This document shows, in pieces, positions 7,766-16,241 of a stretch of 53,777 nt of DNA. The position numbers and the translations under genes were made by a program. The stretch covers positions 1 through 53,777 of the forward strand of contig JAEMQS010000028.1 of NCBI GenBank assembly GCA_016463765.1, given 5' to 3'. The notes beneath the pieces are model-generated. The model ran no database searches and was not told the origin of the DNA. It saw only the letters and a list, made by a program, of their open reading frames with translations. This DNA is from Solirubrobacteraceae bacterium (lineage in GTDB: Bacteria; Actinomycetota; Thermoleophilia; Solirubrobacterales; Solirubrobacteraceae). Numbering within the stretch: position 1 is the first letter of the stretch; the number at the start of each line of letters is the position of its first letter.

Positions 7766-8569
7766 ATGTCTCCCGCCGCCACGCTCGCCGAGGCGCTCGA
7801 ACCGGTCCGGGCGGACCCGTCACGCTCGGCGATCCTCCTGGACATCGACGGCACCCTCGCCCCGATCGTCCGCCACGCCGACGACGCGCACGTCCCGGAG
7901 TCCACCAGGACCGCCCTGATCGCCGTCGCCCGGTCGTATGCGGTGGTCGCCTGTGTCAGCGGCCGGCAGGCGAGCACGGCGCGGCGGATCGTGTCCCTGG
8001 GGTCGATCGCGTACGTCGGCGCCCACGGCGCCGAACTGCTGCTGCCCGGAGGCGGCGGCGTGGAGCTCGACCGTGAGGTCGCCGCGTGGCAGGACCGCGT
8101 GCAGCGATTCGCCGCTCAGCACTACGACGACGACCTCCGCCGTCTGCGCGTGCGCGCCGAGGACAAGCAGGCGATCGCGGCGCTGCACTGGCGCGGGGCG
8201 CCCGACGAAGAGGCGGCCGAGGCCGCTGTCCGCGAGGTCGCCGCCGCCGCCGAGCACGCCGGCCTCGCCATCCACTGGGGCCGCAAGGTGCTCGAGATCC
8301 GCCCGCCGGTGGAGATCAGCAAGGGCCGCGGGATCAAGCGGCTGCTGCGCGAGCACGACCTCGACACCGCGCTGTACGTCGGCGACGACCGCACCGACCT
8401 GGACGCGTTCGCCGGGCTGCGCGAACTCGTGGAGCACGGGCGGCTGCGCACCGCGGTCTGCGTCGGGGTCGCCTCCGACGAGACGCCGCCCGAGCTGCGC
8501 GATCAGGCCGACATCCTCGTCGACGGGCCACCCGGCGTACGCGGGCTGCTCGAGGCGCTCACGCCGTGA
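7766..8569 (+). CDS. otsB: Trehalose-phosphatase
   Basis: 267 residues of the HAD superfamily. Motif I is LLDIDGTLAP (catalytic Asp26 and Asp28), motif II lies in ACVSGR, and the C-terminal motif YVGDDRTDLDAF supplies the Mg-binding acidic residues. VEISKGRGIKRLL is the usual trehalose-6-phosphatase signature. It removes phosphate from trehalose 6-phosphate in the cytoplasm. No trehalose-phosphate synthase lies in the window. Its stop overlaps the GTG start of the downstream membrane protein (GTGA). Confidence 0.92.
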   Translation: MSPAATLAEALEPVRADPSRSAILLDIDGTLAPIVRHADDAHVPESTRTALIAVARSYAVVACVSGRQASTARRIVSLGSIAYVGAHGAELLLPGGGGVELDREVAAWQDRVQRFAAQHYDDDLRRLRVRAEDKQAIAALHWRGAPDEEAAEAAVREVAAAAEHAGLAIHWGRKVLEIRPPVEISKGRGIKRLLREHDLDTALYVGDDRTDLDAFAGLRELVEHGRLRTAVCVGVASDETPPELRDQADILVDGPPGVRGLLEALTP

Positions 8570-9102
8570 GGTTCGCCGAGTTCCTCAAGGCCACGGTCAT
8601 GCTCTGCGCCGGCGCGGCCAGTGCGCTCGCTCTCGTCGCGGTGCTCGCCGCGGGCAACCAGCAGCTCGGCGCCGAGTTCCTCATCTTCGTCGCCGTCTGG
8701 TGGACGGGCGCGTCGATCATCGGCGTGTGGCTGGGCCGCCGCGCGGAGGCCACGCCGCCGATCGCCCGCCTGCTCGGCACCGCCCGGTCCTCGCATTCGC
8801 TGCCCGAGATCAGCCCCGGCCGCATGCTGCTCAACCGCCTGTGGCCGCTGGTCGCCACCACGATCCTCGGCATCGGGCTGGCGTTCCTCGCGCCGCAGAT
8901 CCCGGCCATCGCCGCGGGGTTCTCCATCATCTGGGCGCTTGCCTGGCGCCGCCAGCACGGGGCCGTCATCGCCATCGAGCAGCGTGACGGCGTGGAGTTC
9001 TACGTCGAGCGCGCCCGGCCGGGCAAGCCGATGCAGCTCGTGCGGGTCCCGGGCATGAAGCGCGACCTGTCGACCGTGAACGGCACCGGCGCCTCGGTGT
9101 GA
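8566..9102 (+). CDS. Hypothetical membrane protein, four predicted helices
   Basis: 178 residues from the GTG at 8566, which overlaps the otsB stop. Hydrophobic segments occur at about 10-30, 36-56, 93-112 and 114-128, followed by a cytoplasmic-looking tail of about 50 residues (IEQRDGVEFYVERARPGKP). The loop between helices 2 and 3 is polar (PEISPGR). No family is recognised. Coupling to otsB could indicate envelope or osmotic physiology, but this is only context. Confidence 0.8.
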   Translation: MRFAEFLKATVMLCAGAASALALVAVLAAGNQQLGAEFLIFVAVWWTGASIIGVWLGRRAEATPPIARLLGTARSSHSLPEISPGRMLLNRLWPLVATTILGIGLAFLAPQIPAIAAGFSIIWALAWRRQHGAVIAIEQRDGVEFYVERARPGKPMQLVRVPGMKRDLSTVNGTGASV

Positions 9103-9129
9103 ATCCGGTTCGGTCTGCGTCCAGAGCGG

Positions 9130-9157
9130 TCAAGTCGCCCTGACATCCCGCCGATAC
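9130..9157 (+). promoter_or_regulatory. Sigma-28 (FliA/WhiG)-like promoter
   Basis: TCAAG at 9130-9134, a 15-base spacer, then GCCGATAC at 9150-9157. This closely matches the flagellar/WhiG sigma consensus (TAAA or TCAAG, N14-16, GCCGATAA). The ATG of the EAL-HDOD gene at 9165 begins about seven bases after the -10, so the transcript would be leaderless. Confidence 0.7.
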
Positions 9158-9164
9158 GCCGGAT

Positions 9165-10385
9165 ATGGGGGAAGTGCTGCGCACGGATGCGCGGGTCGTG
9201 GTCGCACGTCAGCCGATGTTCGATCTCGACCGCCGGGTGTTCGCCTACGAACTGCTGTGCCGCGAGCCTGACGGCTCGGCGAAGCCGGTCGACGACGGGG
9301 TGCGCGCGACCGCGCGGGTGCTGACCGCCGCCCTCGGGGACATCGGCCTGCCCGCGATCGTGGGCGACCGACGCGCCTTCGTCAACGTCGACCGCGCGTT
9401 CCTGCTCGAGCGCGAGACGCTGCCGTTCTCCCCCGACCAGGTGGGTCTTGAGCTGCTCGAGGACCAGGAGATCGACGACGCGCTGCTCGAGCGCCTGACC
9501 GAGCTCGTCCGCGAGGACGGGTTCATCCTCGCGCTCGACGACTACGTCTTCGACGAGGCGCACGCGCCCCTGCTGGAGCTCGCCTCGATCGTGAAGGTCG
9601 ACGTCCTGGCGCTCGGTCTCGACGAGGCGATCGCGCAGCTCGAGCGGCTGCGGCCTCACGGGGTCACCGTCCTGGCCGAGAAGCTCGAGGACGAGCACGA
9701 GTTCCACCGCTGCCGCGACGCCGGGTTCGAGCTCTTCCAGGGGTACTTCTTCTGCCGGCCCGAGCTCGTCGAGCGCCGGCAGATCCCGGCCGGCGGCACC
9801 GCCGCGCTGACGGCCGCCGGCGTCCTGTCGCGCAGCGACGTCACGTTCGAGGAGATCGAACGCGTGGTCACCAACGATCCCGGCCTGTCCTTCCGCCTCC
9901 TGCGCCTGCTGAACTCCGCCGCGATGACCCGCGGGCGGCCGATCTCGACCGTCCACCAGGCGCTCATGATGCTCGGCGCGCGCCGGGTGCGCGAGTGGGC
10001 GACCATCACGGCGCTGGCCGCCCTGCCGCAGCCCTGGGACGAACTGCTGCCGACCGCGCTGACCCGCGCGCAGGCGCTGCGCCTGCTCGCCGAGGGCCGC
10101 GGGGACGACGGCGATGCGGCGTTCGCCATCGGCCTGCTCTCGGTCGCCGACGCGATGCTCGGCGTGCCGCTCCCCGTCGCGCTCGCCGACCTGCCGCTGG
10201 CCGACGCCACGCGCCTGGCGCTACTGGAGGGCTTCGGCCCGGACGGCGTCGCGCTGGCCGCGATCCGCCGCCACGAGGCGTACGGACCCGGTGCGCCGGG
10301 CCTCGAGCCGGAGGTCCTCGCCCGCGCCTATCTCGACGCGCTCATCTGGGCGCAGGAGATGTCGCAGACCCTGCCCGTCAGCTGA
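9165..10385 (+). CDS. EAL-HDOD signalling protein (YuxH/CdgJ type)
   Basis: 406 residues. The N-terminal half (about 1-200) is an EAL-type domain beginning VVVARQPMFDLDRRVFAYEL; the canonical EAL is replaced by ELL and other catalytic motifs are degenerate, as usual for this class, so it probably does not hydrolyse cyclic di-GMP. The C-terminal half (about 205-400) is an HDOD domain (VTNDPGLSFRLLRLLNSAAM, then RRVREWATITALAAL). Relatives control motility or surface behaviour through protein contacts. The sigma-28-like promoter fits that role. The last 8 bases overlap the convergent DUF554 gene. Confidence 0.9.
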   Translation: MGEVLRTDARVVVARQPMFDLDRRVFAYELLCREPDGSAKPVDDGVRATARVLTAALGDIGLPAIVGDRRAFVNVDRAFLLERETLPFSPDQVGLELLEDQEIDDALLERLTELVREDGFILALDDYVFDEAHAPLLELASIVKVDVLALGLDEAIAQLERLRPHGVTVLAEKLEDEHEFHRCRDAGFELFQGYFFCRPELVERRQIPAGGTAALTAAGVLSRSDVTFEEIERVVTNDPGLSFRLLRLLNSAAMTRGRPISTVHQALMMLGARRVREWATITALAALPQPWDELLPTALTRAQALRLLAEGRGDDGDAAFAIGLLSVADAMLGVPLPVALADLPLADATRLALLEGFGPDGVALAAIRRHEAYGPGAPGLEPEVLARAYLDALIWAQEMSQTLPVS

Positions 10386-11082
10386 CGAGCGACCAGGCGC
10401 CGACGAGCAACGGCGCGAACAGCAGCGCCGGGAGGAAGTTGCCCACCCGGACGTCCTTGATGTCCAGCAGCTTGAGCGAGATCCCGATGACGAGGATGCC
10501 GCCCGCGCTCGTCATCGCCGCGAGTGCCTCGCCGACGAGGATCCCGTCGAGCAGCCCGGCGAACAGCGTGAGGGCGCCCTGGTAGATCAGCACGCTGAGC
10601 GCCGACAGCGCGACGCCCCACCCGAGCGCTGCGGCCAGCGCGAGGGCGGCGAACCCGTCGAGGACGGACTTCGTCGCCAGCGCCGTGGTGTCCCCGCGCA
10701 GCGCGTCGTCGAACGACCCGATGACCGCGAGCGGGCCGATGCAGAACAGCAGCGACGCGGTGACGAACCCCTCGGCGATCTTCGACGGCTCGCCCTCCTT
10801 GGCCAGCCGGTGCTGCAGCGCGAACCCGAGGTCCTCCAGCCGGTCCTCGATGCGCAGCGCCTCCCCGGCGAGCCCGCCGAGCAGCACGCCACCGAGGACG
10901 AAGAGCGCGCTGGTGTCCCGCCACGACAGCGCCAGGTCGACGCCGAGGACGAGCGTGATGAGCCCCAGCCCGGCCAGCACCCGCTGCTGGAGGCGGTCGG
11001 GCAGGCGATGCTTGAGCGCGACACCGGCCGCCGTCCCGGCGAGGACCGCGGCGACGTTGATGAGTGTCCCCGCGCCCGTCAC
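10378..11082 (-). CDS. DUF554 family membrane protein
   Basis: 234 residues from a GTG at 11082. The start MTGAGTLINVAAVLAGTAAG and the block GGILVIGISLKLLDIKDVRV are characteristic of DUF554 (YqgA-like), multi-pass inner-membrane proteins of unknown function. At least six hydrophobic segments are visible. A TAGCGT -10 element eight bases before the GTG supports the start. Convergent with the EAL-HDOD gene and divergent from the glycosyltransferase. Confidence 0.88.
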   Translation of the reverse strand: MTGAGTLINVAAVLAGTAAGVALKHRLPDRLQQRVLAGLGLITLVLGVDLALSWRDTSALFVLGGVLLGGLAGEALRIEDRLEDLGFALQHRLAKEGEPSKIAEGFVTASLLFCIGPLAVIGSFDDALRGDTTALATKSVLDGFAALALAAALGWGVALSALSVLIYQGALTLFAGLLDGILVGEALAAMTSAGGILVIGISLKLLDIKDVRVGNFLPALLFAPLLVGAWSLVS

Positions 11083-11090
11083 GGCGCTGG

Positions 11091-11096
11091 ACGCTA
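11091..11096 (-). promoter_or_regulatory. -10 element of the DUF554 gene
   Basis: TAGCGT on the minus strand, eight bases before the GTG at 11082; a leaderless start is implied. Confidence 0.42.
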
Positions 11097-11123
11097 CCGC
11101 CCACCTGCGAGCATGAGACCCGC

Positions 11124-12110
11124 ATGGACGTGCTGCTCGTCTCCCTCGGCTCGACCGCCGGCCTGCGCGCGGCCGATGACGAGTTCGCCGGCGCGCTGCG
11201 GCGCGCCGGCGCCGACGTGGCGATCGCACGTGCCGAACCGCCGAGCGACGGGCTGCGCACGCTGGCGCTGGTGGACCTCGCCTGGGCCTACGCGGCACGC
11301 CGCGCGCTCCTGGCGGCCGGGGCCGACCACCGTGCGGTGATCTACTCCACGACGACCGCCGCGCTGCTCGCCACCGCGCCACCCGCCGCGATCCGCTTCG
11401 ACGCGCTCAGCGCGGTCAACCGGCCGGGGCGGCACGGCATCTGGCAGCGCCCGGTCGAGCGGCGGCAGCTCGCGGCGGCGCCGCTGCTGCTGCCGTGGGC
11501 GGCGGGCTCGCTGGAGGGCGCGCCGGACGGGGTCTCCGAACGTGCGGTGGTCGTCCCGGTTCCGGTGGCCGCGTCCGGCATCCTCGACGGTCCGCGCGAC
11601 ATCGCCGCGATCACCTACGGCGCGAACCCCGAGAAGAAGGGACTCGACCGGGTGCTGCGCGCGTTCGCGGCCGTGCGCCGCGACAACGAGGAGCTGCTCG
11701 TCGCCGGCGCCGATCCCGACGTCCTGCCGACCCTGCCCGATGGCGTGCGATCCGTCGGCCGGCTGCCGCGCGACGAGTACCGGGCGCTGCTCCGCCGCTC
11801 TCGCGTGTTCGTCACCGCGCCTCGGCGCGAGGACTACGGGATCGCCCAGCTCGAAGCGCTCGCCGACGGCTGTCGCCTGGTGACGACCCCGGCGCCCGGC
11901 CCCTACGCGGCGCTGCCGATCGCGCGGGAGCTCGACCCGCGATACGTGGCGGAGGCCGACGCCGAGCTCGCCGTGTCGATCCGCGCAGCGCTCGACGACG
12001 ACGGCACCCGGTACGCCATGGCGGCGCGCGACCTGATCTCACCGTTCGTGCCCGCGGCGGTCGACGCGCTCGTGGCCGAGCAGGTCCTGCCCCGACTCGC
12101 GCGCCGGTAG
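11124..12110 (+). CDS. Glycosyltransferase, group 1 (GT4-like)
   Basis: 328 residues. The C-terminal Rossmann half shows the GT-B pattern: ITYGANPEKKGLDRVLRAFA, then RSVGRLPRDEYRALLRRSRVF, then the donor-binding block APRREDYGIAQLEALADGCR with the E-x7-E-like acidic pair. The N-terminal half is shorter and more diverged than in standard GT4 enzymes. It is probably a cytoplasmic retaining glycosyltransferase acting on a cell-surface or lipid acceptor. Donor and acceptor cannot be deduced. It stands alone between the DUF554 and MFS genes. Confidence 0.78.
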   Translation: MDVLLVSLGSTAGLRAADDEFAGALRRAGADVAIARAEPPSDGLRTLALVDLAWAYAARRALLAAGADHRAVIYSTTTAALLATAPPAAIRFDALSAVNRPGRHGIWQRPVERRQLAAAPLLLPWAAGSLEGAPDGVSERAVVVPVPVAASGILDGPRDIAAITYGANPEKKGLDRVLRAFAAVRRDNEELLVAGADPDVLPTLPDGVRSVGRLPRDEYRALLRRSRVFVTAPRREDYGIAQLEALADGCRLVTTPAPGPYAALPIARELDPRYVAEADAELAVSIRAALDDDGTRYAMAARDLISPFVPAAVDALVAEQVLPRLARR

Positions 12111-12147
12111 CTCAAGACCCGGGGATCCGGGGCGATTCGCCTGGGTG

Positions 12148-13707
12148 ATGTCCGCATCGCACCCCCAGCGGCTCGTCCTGCCCACGATGGTCCTCGCGTC
12201 CGTGCTCGCCTCGGTGTTCTGGAGCGCGCTCGCCCTCGCGCTGCCCGACATCCGCGACGACCTCGGCGGGTCGACCGACGAACTGCGCTGGGCGTGGACC
12301 GCCGCCGGCCTCGCCTACGCGGCGACGCTCGTCCTCGCGGGACGGATCGGCGACACGCGGGGCGCCCGCGGGACGCTCGTCGCCGGCTTCGCGCTCCTCG
12401 CCGCAGGTGCGACGGGCGCCGCCGCGGCGCCGTCCCCGGCCGTCCTGATCGTGGCGCTGTGCGTCATGGGCCTCGCGGGCGCGATCGTCACCCCGATGTC
12501 GCTGGCCGTCGTCACCGAGACGGCGACACCTGAGCGCCGCGCGCGGAGCATCGCGCTGTGGGCGGGCGCCGGGTCACTGGCCTACGGGCTCGGTCCGGCG
12601 ATCGGCGGCACCGTCACCCACCTCGCGGGCTGGCGCTGGATCTTCGTGGCGTACGTCCCGCTCGCGCTGCTCGCGCTCGTCCTGACCCGCGCCGCCGTCC
12701 CGGCCAACCGACCCGCCGCCACCGGACGGGTCGACTACGTGGGCGCCGCGCTGCTGGCGGGCGGCCTGGTAGCGCTGACCCTCGCGCTCGGACAGGGCGC
12801 GGCGTGGGGCTGGCTCGGCGCCCCGACCGTGGCACTCGCGGCGCTCGCGCTCGCCCTCCTGGCCGCGTGCGTCCGGCGGGAGTCCCGGGTGCAGGACCCG
12901 CTGCTCGACCTGCGCCTGTTCGCGGTGCGCGTGTTCAGCGTCGCGAATGCGGTGCTGTTCTTCGTGAACTTCGTCCTGGGCACCCTGCTGTTCTTCGTGC
13001 CGCTGTACCTGCAGGAGGTCCGGGTCGAGACCCCGCTGACCGCCGGCCTGCTGCTCGTCCCGTTCAGCGGCGGCATCCTCATCGCGATGGCCGCCGGCGC
13101 CCGCCTGACCGAGCGTGGCCGGACACGTGAGGCCGTCGCCGGCGGGCTCGTCCTCGCAGGCGCGGCGACCATGGGGCTCGTCGCGCTGTCCGACACGGCC
13201 GCGGTCCCCGTCGTCACCGCGATCCTGACCGTCCTCGGAGGCGGGCTCGGGCTGGTGACCAGCCCGCTTCAGGCGATCGCGATGGACGCCGTCCCCGCGC
13301 GTGCCGCGGGCGCGGCGTCTGGCATCCTCGCGACCTCCCGTGGCCTCGGAACCGCCATGGGCGTCGCCGCGACGGGCGCCGTCTTCTCCTCGCTGAACGT
13401 GACCCGCACCCTCGACGCCGCCGAGCGCGACGGCGTGCGGCTGACCGAGGAGGCCGCGACCCGACTCGACACCGCGCTGGCCGACGGCGAGGCCGAGAGC
13501 GCGCAGCTGCTCGCCATCGCCCGGGACGCGTGGGTCGACGCGTTCACCGGCGCGCTGTGGCTGTCGGTCGCCGCGATCGGGGCCGGGCTGGTCCTCGTCC
13601 TCGCCCGGATGCCGCGCTCAGAACAGCGCGCGGCCGACGACCGAGGCGACGACCACGCCCAGGAACAGCACCAGCTCGGCGGCGACCACGCCGCGAGCCA
13701 CGCGTAG
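12148..13707 (+). CDS. MFS drug-exporter, DHA2 (EmrB/QacA) family
   Basis: 519 residues from the ATG at 12148 (a GTG at 12145 is also possible). About 14 transmembrane segments, with motif A as LVLAGRIGDTRGARGTLVAG and motif C as AGSLAYGLGPAIGGTVTHLA, which assign it to the 14-TM DHA2 drug:H+ antiporters. The hydrophilic tail after LARMPRSEQ is unusual (many Asp, His, Gln). The last 90 bases are shared with the convergent reductase gene, so the tail may simply be read-through of opposite-strand sequence. Confidence 0.9.
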   Translation: MSASHPQRLVLPTMVLASVLASVFWSALALALPDIRDDLGGSTDELRWAWTAAGLAYAATLVLAGRIGDTRGARGTLVAGFALLAAGATGAAAAPSPAVLIVALCVMGLAGAIVTPMSLAVVTETATPERRARSIALWAGAGSLAYGLGPAIGGTVTHLAGWRWIFVAYVPLALLALVLTRAAVPANRPAATGRVDYVGAALLAGGLVALTLALGQGAAWGWLGAPTVALAALALALLAACVRRESRVQDPLLDLRLFAVRVFSVANAVLFFVNFVLGTLLFFVPLYLQEVRVETPLTAGLLLVPFSGGILIAMAAGARLTERGRTREAVAGGLVLAGAATMGLVALSDTAAVPVVTAILTVLGGGLGLVTSPLQAIAMDAVPARAAGAASGILATSRGLGTAMGVAATGAVFSSLNVTRTLDAAERDGVRLTEEAATRLDTALADGEAESAQLLAIARDAWVDAFTGALWLSVAAIGAGLVLVLARMPRSEQRAADDRGDDHAQEQHQLGGDHAASHA

Positions 13708-15096
13708 GCCCGTCGGGGCGTTCTGCCACCGGCGCGGCGGCCCGACCGCCAGCTCGGCGTGGATGTGCGCGCGCGGCACGCCGGCGTCGTGGTGCAGCTG
13801 CTGCGAGAGATCGTGGATGAGGCCCTCAGGACCGGAGATGAGCACATGGCGGCCCGCGAGGTCGTCGATCTCCTCTGCCAGCGCGGTGGCGTGCAACCGC
13901 CCGCGTTCCTCCTCGTGCCAGACGAGCACGCGGAAGCCGGAATGGCGTTCCTCCCAGTCCCGGAGACGCTCGACGTAGAACGGGTCGGTCGCGCCGCGTG
14001 CAGCGATCACGAAGACGACATCGCGGTCATGGTCATCGTCGAGGACGAGCTGCTCGGCGAGACCCAGGAACGGCGTGACGCCGATCCCGCCGCCGATCCA
14101 CAGCTGACGCGGCGCACGCACGTGCCCGAGCTGACCGTACGCCCCGCGGACCAGCGCCCGCGCGTCGTCCTCGGTCGTCATGGCCTGGGCCTTCTCGGTG
14201 TAGCGGCCGGCCCCCTGGACGATCACGCGCATCCCGTCGCCGCCCGGCGCCGACGCGATGCTGAACGGGTGGGCGACCACGTCGCGGTGCAGCTGCACGC
14301 GTTCGTCGAGGAGGTCGACGTAGGTGAACTGCCCGGCACGGAACCTCAGCGGCGCGCCGACGGGTTCGAGCGTGAGCTCGACGGCGCCCGCCTCGGGGTG
14401 CTGCTCGGCGTTCGTCACGCGGTACTCGAGCTTGGGGTGCGTTGCGCGGCGGACGAACGCGACCCAGACGACCGCGGCGATCGCGAGCCCGAACAGGAGG
14501 AAGAGGTAGCCGCGCAGGGCGGGGATCTGGATCGTGTCGAACTCGCGGCTCGTGATCGTGAGGCTGACCGCGGTGAGGATGACGGCGGCCCCGAGGAGCA
14601 TGTGGGTCCAGCGCCAGGTGTCGAAGCGCAGGCGCAGGAAGAGCGTCGGGACCATCGCCGTGACGATGCAGATCCACGAGATCCAGTCCAGCGCGACGAG
14701 GTGGAACGGCACCATGATGTGCGCCGCCTCGCGGGTCTCCGGGAGCGTGCCGAAGACGTAGAAGAGCGGGTGCGCGGTGACGAGCCCGAGCATCAGCAGG
14801 CCCGTGATGCCGTGGGCGATGTAGACCTGGGTCATGTCCCCGAAGAGCCATTCGAGGGGCCGCAGCCGCACTGCGAGGATCGCCGACAGCGGCAGGAGCG
14901 TGGCGGCCATGATGCCGATCACTTCGCCGGCGATGAACCACCCGCCGCGGGTCCCGAGCTTCTCGGCGGCCACCACGTAGATGACGAGCGGGATGGCGAC
15001 GAGCACCAGGATCACCGTCCACCCGACGAGTGCCCGGCGGCCCTCCAGCTCTTCGGAGACCACCTGCTTGACGTGCGGGGCGGGTGCGGTGGCCAT
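13618..15096 (-). CDS. Ferric-reductase-like transmembrane flavoprotein
   Basis: 492 residues. The N-terminal half (about 20-240) has six or more helices with conserved His residues (VYIAHGITGLLMLGLVTAHP, MVPFHLVALDW, WRWTHMLLG) expected to bind two haems. An FAD-binding FR domain follows (RFRAGQFTYVDL, HPFSIASAP), then an NAD-binding domain (WIGGGIGVTPFLGL, ISGPEGLIHDL). An extra C-terminal helix (VVAAELVLFLGVVVASVVG) follows the NAD domain, which is unusual. It probably moves electrons from NAD(P)H across the membrane to iron, oxygen or an unknown acceptor. Start at 15096 is preceded by GGGAAG. Confidence 0.88.
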   Translation of the reverse strand: MATAPAPHVKQVVSEELEGRRALVGWTVILVLVAIPLVIYVVAAEKLGTRGGWFIAGEVIGIMAATLLPLSAILAVRLRPLEWLFGDMTQVYIAHGITGLLMLGLVTAHPLFYVFGTLPETREAAHIMVPFHLVALDWISWICIVTAMVPTLFLRLRFDTWRWTHMLLGAAVILTAVSLTITSREFDTIQIPALRGYLFLLFGLAIAAVVWVAFVRRATHPKLEYRVTNAEQHPEAGAVELTLEPVGAPLRFRAGQFTYVDLLDERVQLHRDVVAHPFSIASAPGGDGMRVIVQGAGRYTEKAQAMTTEDDARALVRGAYGQLGHVRAPRQLWIGGGIGVTPFLGLAEQLVLDDDHDRDVVFVIAARGATDPFYVERLRDWEERHSGFRVLVWHEEERGRLHATALAEEIDDLAGRHVLISGPEGLIHDLSQQLHHDAGVPRAHIHAELAVGPPRRWQNAPTGLRVARGVVAAELVLFLGVVVASVVGRALF

Positions 15097-15142
15097 CTTC
15101 CCGTGCTCGGCACAGCGGGCGGCGGGCTTGAGTGCTGATCCT

Positions 15143-15179
15143 CGTCGAGAAACGGGCGCCCGGCGCGCGTTTCTCGACG
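15143..15179. repeat. Intergenic inverted repeat between divergent genes
   Basis: Perfect 12-base arms CGTCGAGAAACG (15143-15154) and CGTTTCTCGACG (15168-15179) around a GC-rich 13-base loop. It lies in the 160-base gap between the divergent reductase and GlxA-type regulator genes. It could be an operator or a distant member of the palindrome family in this window. I see no clear promoter elsewhere in the gap. Confidence 0.7.
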
Positions 15180-15256
15180 TGCGTCTACTCGTGGTGGCGG
15201 AGATCGTGGGGTGCATGACCTTGCGGCCACCGCCCGCGCGCGGGAGCATCGGCCCC

Positions 15257-16225
15257 ATGGCCGCCCGCCGCGTCATCGTCCTCGCCCCCGACCAGGTCCA
15301 GCCGCTCGACGCGATCGGGCCCACGGAGGTCTTCCACACCGCCTCCCTGGTCCGTGGGCGCACGCCCGCCTACACGGTGGAGATCGTCGCGCCCGGCGGC
15401 GGGATCGTCACGACCCGCAGCGGGCTGCGCCTCCTCGCCGACCCGCTGCCGGCGCCGGGCTCCGGCACGCCCCTCGACACCCTCCTCGTCGCCGGCGGCG
15501 AAGGGACCCGCGCGGCCGCGCGCGACGACGACCTGCTCGCGTGGGTCCGCGCCACCGCCGCACCCGCCCGTCGCACCACCAGCGTGTGCACCGGCTCGTT
15601 CGTCCTCGCCGCCGCCGGCCTGCTCGACGGCCGCCGCGCCACCACGCACTGGATGTGGTGCGACCTGCTGCAGAAGAGCTTCCCGGACGTGACCGTCGAG
15701 TCCGACCCGATCTACGTCCGCGACGGCGACGTGTGGACGAGCGCCGGTGTCACCGCGGGGATGGACCTGGCGCTCGCGCTGGTGGAGGACGACCTGGGCC
15801 CGGAGGTCGCGCTCGAGGTCGCACGGCGGCTCGTGGTCTTCGTCAAGCGCCCGGGCGGGCAGGCCCAGTTCAGCGCCGGGCTCGCCGCCCAGGCCGCGCG
15901 CCGGGACCCGCTGCGCGAGCTCCAGGCGTGGGTGGTCGACCACCTCGACGAGGACCTCTCCGTTCCCGCGCTGGCCCGCCGGGCCCACCTCTCCGAGCGC
16001 CAGTTCACCCGCGCCTTCAAGGCCGAGACCGGCATGACCCCGGCGTCGTACGTCGAGGCGCTGCGGGTCGAACGCGCGCGGCTGCTCTTGCACGACGGCG
16101 CGACGGTCGACGAGGCTGCGCGCGCCACCGGCTTCACCAGCGCGGAGGTGCTGCGCCGCGCCTTTCACCGGCGGATCGGGGTCGCCCCGTCCGCGTATCG
16201 CGAGCGGTTCCGCCGCGCCGCCTGA
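15257..16225 (+). CDS. GlxA-type AraC regulator with DJ-1/PfpI-like N-terminal domain
   Basis: 322 residues. The N-terminal 190 residues form a DJ-1/PfpI (class I glutamine amidotransferase-like) domain, with the elbow cysteine in TSVCTGSFVLAAAGLLDG. The C-terminal 100 residues hold two AraC helix-turn-helices (SVPALARRAHLSERQFTRAF, and DEAARATGFTSAEVLRRAF) ending APSAYRERF. The start MAARRVIVLAPDQVQPLDAI is the natural beginning of the amidotransferase fold. It lies 16 bases before a stand-alone DJ-1/PfpI gene it probably regulates. Confidence 0.9.
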   Translation: MAARRVIVLAPDQVQPLDAIGPTEVFHTASLVRGRTPAYTVEIVAPGGGIVTTRSGLRLLADPLPAPGSGTPLDTLLVAGGEGTRAAARDDDLLAWVRATAAPARRTTSVCTGSFVLAAAGLLDGRRATTHWMWCDLLQKSFPDVTVESDPIYVRDGDVWTSAGVTAGMDLALALVEDDLGPEVALEVARRLVVFVKRPGGQAQFSAGLAAQAARRDPLRELQAWVVDHLDEDLSVPALARRAHLSERQFTRAFKAETGMTPASYVEALRVERARLLLHDGATVDEAARATGFTSAEVLRRAFHRRIGVAPSAYRERFRRAA

Positions 16226-16241
16226 CCCCGAGGAGCACCCG

